Below, piece by piece: positions 22,733 through 33,454 of a stretch of 64,000 nt of DNA (positions are counted from its first letter, which is position 1; every line of letters begins with the position of its first letter). The DNA comes from Cryptomeria japonica (taxonomy: Eukaryota > Streptophyta > Pinopsida > Cupressales > Cupressaceae): NCBI RefSeq assembly GCF_030272615.1, contig NC_081410.1, forward strand, positions 191,167,619 through 191,231,618, given 5' to 3'. Position numbers and translations under genes: made by a program. Under the pieces are notes generated by a model. It searched no databases and was not told where the DNA came from. It saw only the letters and a program-made list of their open reading frames with translations.

Positions 22733-24065
22733 ATTATATGTCGTGAAGTCCAATGTGATAATCAAAGTTTGGGTTCCTGTTGATGATAGTCAAAAGGAAG
22801 AATTCTTACCAGCGTATAAATGGTTAACTAAGTGAAAATAGTCTTCAAGTTTTATTTTATTTTTTAAAAATCTATTTGCACATTGTATCTTTGACCAAAT
22901 CCAATTTTGATAATATATTATAGATTTTGTTTTAGATTTATTAATACTACATGAACAATTAAGTTATTTTTTTTGTTTCTTAAATATCATTTGATAAATG
23001 ATTTAAATTTTTAAATGGCATAATAGTTTACAAATGTTGTTCTCATAGTTCTAAAGAGTACATATGATATTGCTTTTATCTCATTTTGATTATCAATAAT
23101 TTAAGTATAGTTAACTAATTTAATTCAAATATAGTTAATTGCACTCTTTTATGCATTTTGTATCATTTCTTACAATCATTAAACAAAAATAAACAAACCA
23201 AATTTCAATGAAAAATATTGTTTATTATTGAATTTATTTGCACCTCATACTTTGTCTGTAGATGGTTAAAAAATTTGAACTCAAAACTATTTTAAAATAA
23301 TTTATATAATTATTAAAATTATTCAAATGTAGAATAATTGATTTATGGATTCCATGCATCGGTGTTGTGTGTTACATTGTTGACTTCAAACTAATTCATA
23401 AATATTATAAATTTTCAAACTTGATATCTCTGAGTGTATTTTACTTTTTAAAAACAAATATAGGTATGTTAGTTAATATAACTTATATTTAAATGTACAT
23501 CGCATGCAACCAAATAAATAAATTTTAATTAGTAAAGTACAACTTATTGTTCCTTAAGATGATGCATCACTTTGAAACTCTTTTGAAGTTTTTAGAGTCC
23601 AATACATATAATTTTAGGGTTTTTCTTCAAGTTGATGCATCATTTTTGTGGAGGTTTTTAACTTGAAAGAATTTTTCTCCACATAAGTAACGTGCTATGT
23701 AATTCTCCTATACTTGCTAATTTATTTGTTGTTGTTGTTGATATAAATTTCTTTAACTCTCTATTGCTATCATACAAATTAAAATTTACATTTATAATAT
23801 AAATTTTATATTTTTATATTATACTTGTTTACCTTCATTTCTAACAATGAGGTCAATCCTCCCAACTAGCATTAAATAGACACTAGTTGGTAGTTCGTTT
23901 GCATCTCATCTCCTATCTGACCACCAGTATCCATGCACACTCAATGATAACATCAAATACATCCATACCATAAATCATAGTGGCTCAGGCATTATAAAAA
24001 TAGAGCAATTGACCACATGATGAAATATGCATCAACTCCATATGTATATGTATATGTATACACAT

Positions 24066-24142
<77 letters not shown>

Positions 24143-24689
24143 GTTTAATTATTTCTTATTTTTACTAAAATTAAGTCATCAACACCAAAATATAAGATTG
24201 ATTTATTTGTCAAAAAAATATTAAAATTTATTTTATTTTTTTGAAAAATATGACATTAAAGAAAAGAATCTATGTCAATATGATACATTTTTTTTCCTAT
24301 CTTGGATAATAGTTAAGACATAAGATGATGTCCCATGGAAATAGTTGTGTTTAAGATTTATTTAAAAATATATTTATCAAAATGGGAAAAAAAATCCATG
24401 CACTTAAGTTTCAAGTTATAAATATTGAAAAATGAAGATTTTTTTTGTAATATATAAAGAGTGATGTCTCATTTAACTTCATTTTAAAGTATGTTATTAA
24501 TAACTAAACTATAGTGGCTATTTTATAAAAAAATTAAAATATTTTTTTGCCTTTCTAAAGAAATATAAATATAAAATACACTAAAAAAATATACATTTTA
24601 TTAGTTTACATTATTAGTACTTGTTGTATGCAATACTATTGCATCCATTGAAGCTTTGCAAAGTTGAGATTTATATCTTTAAATTTAAG
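22733..24689. other. AT-rich intergenic DNA
   Basis: No gene or element boundary is recognised apart from the TATACA-type microsatellite listed separately. The sequence is dominated by A/T-rich words. Confidence 0.5.
24040..24141. repeat. (ACATAT)n microsatellite
   Basis: Short TATATG units switch near 24058-24064 into a long ACATAT array. The two motifs are complementary, so the head of the array can fold back on itself. Confidence 0.95.
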
Positions 24690-24746
24690 ATATTGTAAAT
24701 ATTATTTATCTACACTATGATTGGTTTAAAAAAATTGGTGTTATAT
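24690..24746 (+). repeat. Left half of the repeat into which the Copia element inserted
   Basis: Together with about 30746-30899 it matches 850-1065 in inverted orientation. The last five bases (TATAT, 24742-24746) are repeated after the element at 30741-30745 as the target duplication. Confidence 0.7.
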
Positions 24747-25085
24747 TGTAAAAGTTGTAGAATACAACCTCACAGAACCTAGTGAACACTTGTCACAACA
24801 ATGGAAGATTCACAAAACACAAAGATTGCTTTGAAAACCTAGAGGAAAAGAATGCAATAATAATAATCAGATAATGATTTACAAAAGGGATCAATCTCTA
24901 TAAAAGGAGATCAAACCTAAAAGGGAAAACCGTAAAAGCAATTAATAATTAATAATAAATTAATTATTACTATTCCTAAGTTTAGCTTCCTAAATTTAGC
25001 TTAAGTGAAATAGAGAAAAGGTGACTTAATTATTAAATCAATATGAATTAATTAATTAAGTAAACTAATACCTTTTACTCTAACA
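24747..25085 (-). repeat. Copia 3' LTR
   Basis: Plus-strand ends are TGTAAAAGTTGT and TTTACTCTAACA. It is the partner of 30402-30740. The polypurine tract occupies about 25086-25096 (CCCCCCCTTAA on the plus strand). Confidence 0.95.
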
Positions 25086-25369
25086 CCCCCCCTTAAGATG
25101 AAGTTAGGGAGAAGCTAAAAAAACAACTAAGAGCTAGATGCATGAAAGCCAAAATGGGTCCCAACAACAAGGCCTGATGAGGTACCCAAGTACAATGAAA
25201 ACTCTATAAAATGGAGAAAAAGGAGAAAACCCAGCGGGAAAAAACTCCTTTCCTAAAAGAGATGAAAACATGCTAAAAAAAACATGAAGGAAGGAAGGCC
25301 TCACAAAGACACCCCAAGGACAACTTCCTTCACCTCGAGCATACAGCGCAACTAAAGATAGCTCGACAA

Positions 25370-28354
25370 TGCCAAAGGTTTCGTGAAGATGTCAACAACC
25401 TGCTCCTCTGTAGTAATCTACTCCAAGGTGAGTGAACCATCTTGAATCAACTTCCTAATGAAGTGCATGTGGATCTCAATGTGCTTCATCTGCTGATGCT
25501 CCACTGGATTGCGGGAAATGTGTATAACACTTTGATTGTCAGACCAAAGAAATGTGGGACTATTAGGAGAAAATCGAACTTTGTCATCAATCGTCGAAGC
25601 CATAGAATCTCTTGGCTGGCTAACATCGCTCCTCAGTACTCAACCTTTGTAGATGATAATTCAATAGCAGATTGCTTCTTGCAAGACCATGTGATAGGAC
25701 CAGAACCAAGACAAAAAACAAAGCCAAAAGTAGACCTCTAATCATTGACATCACCAACCCAATTTGAGTCAGTGAAGCCAACTATGTGAGGAGCCCCTGA
25801 TGTGTAGTGAATGCCATACTATATAGTTCCCTGAATTCACCTCAAGATACGTTTGGCAGCTTGCCAATGGCTCTCACGTGGAGCATGTGAGAACCTAGAG
25901 ACTAGGCCAACTGCAAAGGAAAGATTAGGACATGAATGCGTTAGGTACAACAAACTGCCAACCAACTGCCTGTATAATGTAGAATCTACTTAAGAAGTAG
26001 ATCAAGTGGAGGACATAACAACATCTGACTGAAATGATGTGGGGGAAGGCTTGCAATCAAGCATGCCAAATATTGGTAGCATGTCAAGAGGATACTTCTG
26101 TTGATATATGGAAACCCCATCTGAAGACTGAACAACCTGTAGACCAAGAAAATAGTGCAGAAGACCGAGATCTGTCATCTTAAATTGCTCCATCAAATCT
26201 CTCCGAACACTCTAAATCATAGAGGATGAGCTACCTGTAAGAATAATATCATCAACATATAGCACAAGAATTAAAAGATCACCCTCTAGACATTGAATGT
26301 AAACGGTGGGATCAGAATGACACCAAGTGAAGTGAGAGGAGAGAAAAAAGGAGTCCATCTTCTCATACCAAGCCTGAAGGGCTTGTTTGAGACCATATAA
26401 TGAATGCCTAAGTATGCAAACCAAAGAAGTGTCCTGCACAAACCCCTGAGGCTTCTCCATATAGATCTCCTCATGTAAGTCACCATGCAAGAAAGCACTC
26501 TTCACATCCATATGAAAAACTGGCCATCCCTGTGAAGCTGCAAGGGATAGTACAAAGTGAATAGAATTCATCTTGGAAACAGGAGAAAAGGTCTTAGAGT
26601 AATCAATACCCTCAACTTGAGAAAACCCCTTCGCAAAAAGACATGCTTTGTACTTATCTATCAAACCATCGACATCATACTTGGTACGGTACACCCACTT
26701 GCATCAAACCAACTTTCTTCCCTTAGGAAGAGAACAAAGATCCCAAGTATGATTATTCATCAAAGAAGAATAGTCCTCATCCATAGTCCTATCCCACTCA
26801 GGCTGACCTGTCACCTCTGAAAAACTAAGGATCATCCGAAATGGCATGACTCAAGAGACTAGCACCTGAAGTATGTGATTGTGTACAATGGGTATCTGAA
26901 GGGTCACCTGCCATAGAACCAACTGCCTCTACAGTAAAGCGGGCCTACTTGGGAAAATGTTATGGATTTGGTGGTGGTGGTGGTGGTGGATCAACATTTG
27001 CATCATCCTCAAGAGATGAAGGAGGAGTAGGTAGTGAGGGAGAAGCTAGTGAAGGAGAATCTGGCGGAGTGAAGCGCTCATCAAACTGGACATCTCATCA
27101 AAACAAGACCTCCCTAGAGTCAAGATCAAATAATCTGTATGCCTTCACATCCTCACAGTAGCCAACAAATATGAGTGGTCGACTCTTCCTCTCCATGGCT
27201 TTCCTTTGAGCATTAGGAATAAATGCCCAAGCCTCACAACCAAATACTTGAAATATAGAAACATCGGGCTTGACATGGGTCCAAGCCTCCTCAAGAGTCA
27301 TATGTTGTAATGCCTTATGAGGCATCTGATTTTGAATATAAGTGGCACAATTCACTACCTTAGCCCAAAAAGAAGAATCCATAGACCATGACTGAATCAT
27401 ACAATTGGCCATCTCCCATAAAGTCCTGTTCTTTCTCTCAGCAACACCATTCTGTTGAGGGGTATAGGGAAATGTAAACTGATGTTGCAAACCATGCTTA
27501 GTACAAAAATATCTGAAGGCCTTATTCACATACTCCCCCTCGTTATTTGTGTATATCCTCATGATAGAAAGTCCAAACTGCTTCTCCACAAATGTCTTAA
27601 AGATTCAAAATGAATCAAATACATTAGACTTATACTTAAGAAAGTACACCCATGTACATTTGGAGAAGTCGTCAATAAATGTGAGCACATATCAAGCCCC
27701 TAAAAAAGGAGGAGTCGGAAATGACATGAGGTCACTATGTACCAGCTTCAAGGGTGCCATAGCACATGGAGACCCACTGATAGGAAAAGAATGCTGGTGA
27801 TGTTTGCCAAGTACACAACCTCAACAAACACCATCAGTACAATAAATCTATGGGAGCCCAATCACTAATTCCTGTGTACTCATCTACTATAGATATTTGT
27901 AATTGACATGGCCAAAATGCTCATGCCAAAGTCTTCTCACTGCGTTTGCATATGCTATAAGGGATGAATGTGTACCATCTGTCATGTAAAAGCCATCAAA
28001 TATGTATAAGAGGGATGCAAGATCAACACTCCCAATAGCCACAACCAAATTAGGATCATGAAGGTCTCTAATAACCACATCATGTGGTGAGAACTCAACT
28101 GTCTTACCAGTGCCAGAGTGGCAAATTTGATAAATGGAAAGGAGGTTTGTTGAAATGTCAAGAACAATAAGGACCTCCTGAAGACAACCACCATCCAATG
28201 GAACAGGACCTGAACCCATAATGGAAAGTTGTGTAGAGTCACCAACTGCAATCTGTGAAGTACCACAATGGGAAAGTGCAGTGACAAACTCCTGAGTGTG
28301 TGTCATATGGTGAGAAGCACCAAAATCTAGGATGCAAGTGGATCCTGAAGGCAA
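25370..28354 (-). pseudogene. Copia pol: protease, integrase, RT and RNase H
   Basis: From 28354 leftward: protease ILDFGASHHMTH (the catalytic DSGA or DTGA is DFGA), pre-integrase RLWHEHFGH, and integrase with IYTNNEGEY in place of TDNGGEY, so the second catalytic Asp is lost, followed by PYTPQQNGVAERKNRTL. RT follows with KARLVAKGF-like KACLFAKGFSQVEG, FHMDVKSAFLHGDL, SLYGLKQA and an intact LYVDDIILTG. RNase H has FLWSDNQSVIHISRNPV and HIEIHMHFIRK. The frame is split by many stops. Intact relatives encode one polyprotein that cleaves itself, copies the RNA and integrates the DNA. Confidence 0.93.
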
Positions 28355-28357
28355 TGC

Positions 28358-29296
28358 TCATGCTGAAAGAGCATGACCTTTCCCTGTGGGTGGGGAAGGT
28401 GTCTGAGGTGAGGTGATGTGATGCTGCTTCATGGCCTCCTTTGAAGCCTCTAAATGTTTCGAACACCTGGAAACTGGATGTCCTTCCTTGCCATAGAATC
28501 TGCAAGCTTCACTTGATTTCTTCTTAGTCTTGGAGGAAGACTCACCAGACTTAGAAGAATTACCATGCTTAGGGTTGGATTGTGGTTTTGAAGTAGACTT
28601 TGGGAGAGGTCTGGAGGAACTCTCACTGCCTGTTGAATCTGTCTTTAGCCTTTGCTTCCCTTTAGATGGTTGAGCTACCAATGCTTGGTTCTTAGAACCA
28701 GAGAGAGTATCCAATTGTTTGAGGTGAGACTTCTTTCGTGTCAACCTATCACAAAATACCTCAAATGAAGGCATGCTAGATTGGGTACCCAAAGCATCCA
28801 TGGTGGAATAGAAGGTAGAAGATAATATTTGAAAGGAACCTCGAAGCCTGGATAGAATCAAGTATATACACTCGGTGTCTGTCTTGGTCTTACCACAACC
28901 CTCTAACAATAATCGCAGTGATTTGAATTTCATCAAGAAATCCTCAATAGATGGAAAAGATTTAGGTGCCAAGGTGGTCAATTCTGCCTCAATCTGAAGT
29001 GCCCTAAACTGATTAATGGTGCTAAAAAGATCATGAAACTTAGTCCATATAGCCTGAGGAGTTAGGCAACCCTCTAGGTGAAAAAGAAGACTATCTCTAA
29101 CATGTAAGGATATCAAACCTATGGCCTCATCCATTCTGTTCCTATGCTATAGAACCTCAATGGGTCTTGTCAAGAGAGGTTGAACCTCATCCAAATAGGA
29201 CCATAACCCCTTAGACATGAGAAGTCTTTTCATATGTGCTTTCTAGGTATGATAATTGTGTGGTGTAAGACGTTCACATGAAGAAGTATCTACCAT
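28358..29296 (-). pseudogene. Copia gag
   Basis: The start codon is taken as the ATG at 29294-29296 (MVDTSSCERLTPHNYHT), in frame with the 258-codon open stretch 28358-29134 apart from two stops. The body matches Copia gag (WSYLDEVQPLL, IWTKFHDLFSTINQFRALQ, FLMKFKSL, ILSRLRGSFQIL). A Ser/Lys/Pro-rich tail ends in a zinc knuckle CRFYGKEGHPVSRC in which the second Cys of CCHC has become Tyr. Gag would form the virus-like particle and bind RNA; the damaged knuckle is another sign of decay. Confidence 0.9.
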
Positions 29297-30389
29297 GATG
29301 TTTGTGGTTTTAAAATGTGTTTAAAGAGAGAGGCTTCTAATTTCTGATATGATAATATAGAAAGTAAGAAAAAATACACCTCCCCACAACACAAAAACCA
29401 AACCCCAGTACAATTTTGAAAGCTGGAAGGATGAAAAAGTAAAAATAACTTCTGACAATTTTTTGTGTACCTGATGAATTTTCAAATAAAATAAGCTATA
29501 GATTTGGATAGAACGTTCCAACACCTTTCCAACACCTATTCGTTTGCAAACAATGGAGTTCGTATGCAAAAGATATGCCACCAGAAGCACCAAAAAGAAG
29601 TTATGACTATGACTGGCAATAAATGTAGCAAAACTGCAAAATCTGAGAAAAAAAAAACTCGAAAAATGGATCCATCTCAGAAAGAGCTTTCTGACGATAT
29701 ATATGGTTTGCTGAAAAACGCCGTTTGCTCCCTATATTGCAAAAAAACCTCTACTAGGTTGAAAAGGGAACCAAGAGGGAAGCCTGGTGGCCCACTAATG
29801 CCTCACAAGCGGTGGCTGGGCGGAAGTGGCGGTAGAGCAGCCAGCGGGTGGGGAGCGGTCAGTGGTTGTAGAAAACCGCTGGTGGTGGGCGCTGCAGGCG
29901 GTTTAAAGACCGCCGCAGACTACCGACGATTTGCAGACCGCCGCAGTCTGTGAGCGGTGATATTCATTGCCACCGACAGTTGAAATAAACTGTTGGGTTT
30001 TTATTTATTTTTATTTTTTTACGAAATCCGCATGGTATGACTTGTATGGCCAAACAATGAATTTTGTTTGTTTTTGAGATCCCTGTACCAAAATATATCA
30101 AATTATATATCAAAATTCATCCAATCCGCCTCCTAAATCCAACCGCGAGGTTCTTTTGGGCCCAATTTGCTCCAAAAAATAGGTGCCCCCTAGATCACAA
30201 AAAAAAAAGAATTTTCAAACCCTCACAGATCTAGCCCCGTGAATCAAAAATTGACAAACAAAAGGTCAATCTTGACTATTTCACACATGCCAGATTCAAT
30301 GGTGAGGTCCAAATCAACCCAAATTGCACAAAAGACCTGCTATAGGTAGAATCTCCCAATCTGAAGAACAGGAAAGCCTCAGGTATGAA
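29297..30389 (-). other. Copia 5' untranslated leader with a GC-rich structured block
   Basis: About 1.1 kb between primer site and gag. Positions about 29755-29965 are much more GC-rich than the surroundings, with CGGTGG and CCGCCGCAG words repeated, a perfect short hairpin GGCGGT-TTAAAG-ACCGCC near 29899-29916, and the direct repeat GACCGCCGCAG. Open frames here look incidental. The position suits a packaging or dimerisation structure, but that is inference. Confidence 0.6.
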
Positions 30390-30401
30390 GCTCTGATACC
30401 A
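30390..30401 (-). promoter_or_regulatory. Copia primer-binding site (initiator-Met tRNA)
   Basis: The minus strand reads TGGTATCAGAGC, complementary to the 3' end of plant initiator-Met tRNA, and touches the 5' LTR (30402-30740) with no spacer. Confidence 0.93.
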
Positions 30402-30740
30402 TGTAAAAGTTGTGAAATACAACCTCACAGAACCCAGTGAACACCTGTCACAACAATGGAAGATTCACAAAACACAAAGATTGATTTGAAAACCTAGAGC
30501 AAAAGAATGCAATAGTAATAAATAGATAATGATTTACAAAAGGGATCAATCCTTATAAAAAGAGATCAAACCTAAAAGGGAAAACCCTAAAAGCAATTAA
30601 TAATTAATAATAAATTAATTATTAATATTCCTAAGTTTAGCTTCCTAGATTTAGCTTAAGTGAAGTAGAGAAAATGTGACTTAATTATTAAATCAAAATG
30701 ATTTAATTAATTAAGTAAACTAATACCTTTTACTTTAACA
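30402..30740 (-). repeat. Copia 5' LTR
   Basis: The partner of 24747-25085 and the same length, flanked on the right by the duplication TATAT (30741-30745). Differences from the 3' copy are scattered single substitutions. Confidence 0.95.
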
Positions 30741-31471
30741 TATATGAGCAAATTTTGAGGAATGGTAGATTTTTTAGGGTTTTTTTTCGATTTCTTTGTA
30801 TTTTTTAAAAAATAAATGTTTATTTTAAATTAATTTTTTCATTTTTTACTATTTATAATATTGTAAATAAAATATTTGTTCTAAATAGATATATAAATAC
30901 TAATTGATGCGCTGCAAAAAGGAATGTTAGGAACACACAATACAAGTCAAATGTTAGTGTTAGTAGTATCAATCATAAACGAAATAGAAATGAAACTACA
31001 ATCCTAAGCATGCATATCAAGAGAGATATCAAACATATTATAGAAAGCATACAAAAATGGAGAAAAGACACTAAACCCTCCCAAATGCTCTCAAACATGC
31101 TCATAGTTGCTCCTCCCTTGTTCCTCTCCTCTCCAAGTTCCACATGAGTGTAGCCCTCAGCTTTTTGCATTACTATGGATGTCTTATGGAGATTCAAGAT
31201 TTATGAATAATGAAGATAAAAGACTATGAAAATGCAAACAAACTAGATATGAGAAAATACCTAATTGATCTATATTGATTTTAGCCAAAATAACAAACTA
31301 GATATGATTTTGCTCCCAAATGCTCTCTCAATTTTAGTATAGATTAGATGCATACAAGATTTCTGGATCTGGATTAAGAAGGAATGGGCTCTATTTATAG
31401 GAAAAATAGGGCAATGGATGGTTGAGATTGAATAATTTCAACAAGGATCAGGATTGATGGGTTTATGATCC

Positions 31472-33108
31472 TGTAGCGTCGTAAATTGTATGCACTTGCT
31501 AGGGTAGTACAATTTCACACCTAGTTTAGCACCCGCCTTGGCGCATTTTGCATTTTGCATTGCATTTTCCCTTTAGCACTTAATTAATTAAATTAATTAG
31601 GTCTAAGGTTCTATTTTATCATCTCCCATATCATAAAGTTGGGCCCTTTTCATTAAAGTGTGCCCCTTTCATTTTATTCTTCCAATACATCATTTAATCA
31701 AAAACCCTAATTAGGTCCTATTTTGAACTTGGGGGCTTGATTTCGGGGGTCAAAACATCTCAAAATCACCTGTAACTTCGGGATTCTCTCTAAAATCATC
31801 ATATCCAACGGCCCTGAAAATTTGGTGAAAAGTTGTCGGGACCATGGCGCCCGGAGAGGACCATGGCGCCCAGAGTGCACACAGTCCCAGACATTTTTCC
31901 CGAAATTTTAGGAGCACGATCCAATCATAAAATAAAGCTTAACCCCAAGAAATTGGCAGGAGATTCAATCTCTAGGTTGGCCAAAAGTTGAAATTAAGAC
32001 CTAGGGTTTCATACATAAGAGCTCTCTTTCTTCATTTGAAAGGATCCGAAATTTTGGTTTTCAGGAACCTCATATGCAGCAAAAGAGCAGATCTTTGAAG
32101 ACTTCAACAACATTCAACATTCATCCATCAAGCATTCATCAATTTCATTCATCCACTTAGGGCTTGGAAGACATTCAAGAGCAATAGGAGATCACCGACT
32201 GAAGATTGGCTTGTACCCCTCCCTTGGGGTTGGGTATGATTTCATGTTGTTTTCATGTCTTTGCATAAGCTTCAATATATCATTCATTCATGCTTTAGAT
32301 CACTTTGCGTCTTGATTTGGAGCATTTACATTATCATTTATAAGCAATTAGGGTTTACTTTCTAGGTTGCTCTAGTTTGCTTACTTTCATTTTAGGATCT
32401 TGCACACATACAAGGTCTGCACACACTACTTTTACAATACAACTTGGCTATTCGTGGAGGTGGAAATCACCAAAGCGGGGGTTTGACTAAGGCAAAACCC
32501 TATATAGCCGCCCAAAACACCTTTTCAGATATAAGTGCAGATTTCAGGATTTGGACAACGCCGCAAGTTGCAGATCCGGGAAAAGGAGGCCGAGACAACA
32601 CTCCACACCAAATTTCAGAGCAAAAGACCAGGACAGGGGTGTGGGGCACCCTGGTCCTGCCAGGACAGGGGCACTGGGTGCCCTGGTCCCTCTATCAGAC
32701 AACAGTTTTCAGCATTTTTGACAGCTTTCTAGAGTGCAAAACAACAGTTTCCAGAACAGTGGCGCTCGCGCCCCCGTCCCGAACATTTTCACTCCGATTT
32801 TGACTCCGGGTACGCATATGCATTCTTGTCTTATCCTTGTATTTATAGCTTTCCATTGTTTAAGTTAAATTCTGCAATCTTGTCATTAGTTCCTACTTGC
32901 ATTTTGGGGTTAGGAATTGAACTTGCATCATTTCATCTTTCTATTACAACAAAGGAATAGAAATCTTAATAGGTAGCCCGTGGCTCTCTCTTTCACAAAA
33001 AGAAGTAGCCAATTGTGTGATACCTCTAGGCTCTTTCGTATTCCACAAGTGTGTGATTGAAAGTGAGATTAGGGCATGTTTGCTTGGTTTCACTTTTTCT
33101 CCTACACA
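31472..33108 (+). repeat. 5' LTR of the gag-protease element
   Basis: It starts TGTAGCGTCGTAAATTG and ends CTCCTACACA. It carries a duplicated GGACCATGGCGCCC word near 31844-31872 that is single in the 3' LTR. An open frame at 32444-32803 recurs with changes in the other LTR and looks incidental. Confidence 0.95.
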
Positions 33109-33112
33109 TTTT

Positions 33113-33128
33113 TGGTGAACCCGACGTG
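33113..33128 (+). promoter_or_regulatory. Primer-binding site of the gag-protease element
   Basis: TGGTGAACCCGACGTG lies four bases after the 5' LTR. The TGG start fits a tRNA CCA end, but I could not assign the tRNA. Confidence 0.7.
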
Positions 33129-33454
33129 AATTCCAATCTTCTCTAAATTCTGATTTATGTTTTCAAATTTGAGTGTTTATGCTATTTCAAATTCAAATTT
33201 GTATTTACAAGTTTTAATTTCTTGCAAGATTCAAAAATTTAGAGGAAATTTTTGCTAAAACCCTAATTTTTCAATTCAAAGTTGAACTTGTGGATAGCTT
33301 AATTGGGATCAATAATTTCAAATCTGATTTAGGAACTCATTTGAATCATAAATTTCATGTTCTAAATCTACATTCTAAGTGCTTGCATTGGTTAAAATTA
33401 AACATTTCCTTCTATTTTGCATGTGTTATCATTTGAAAGAGGAAAATTGTTGTC

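Larger units (their letters stand above)
24747..30740 (-). mobile_element. Full-length Ty1/Copia retrotransposon, inactive
   Basis: A complete structure on the minus strand: 339-bp LTRs at both ends, perfect 5-bp duplications TATAT (24742-24746 and 30741-30745), a primer site complementary to initiator-Met tRNA directly next to the 5' LTR, gag, protease, integrase, RT and RNase H in Copia order, and a polypurine tract (AAGGGGGGG) next to the 3' LTR. The two LTRs differ at about 20 of 339 positions by my count (about 94 percent identity), so the insertion is not recent. Every coding section carries stops or lost key residues. Confidence 0.95.

Noticed and set aside
29504-29953. Plus-strand 149-codon frame
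   Set aside because: It is antisense within the Copia leader, and its apparent Gly/Arg richness comes from the GC-rich block.
32444-32803. Open frame of 119 codons in the 5' LTR, with a 179-codon relative at 39468-40007
   Set aside because: It lies inside both LTRs, diverges by indels, has no domain, and its reading frame ends differently in the two copies.
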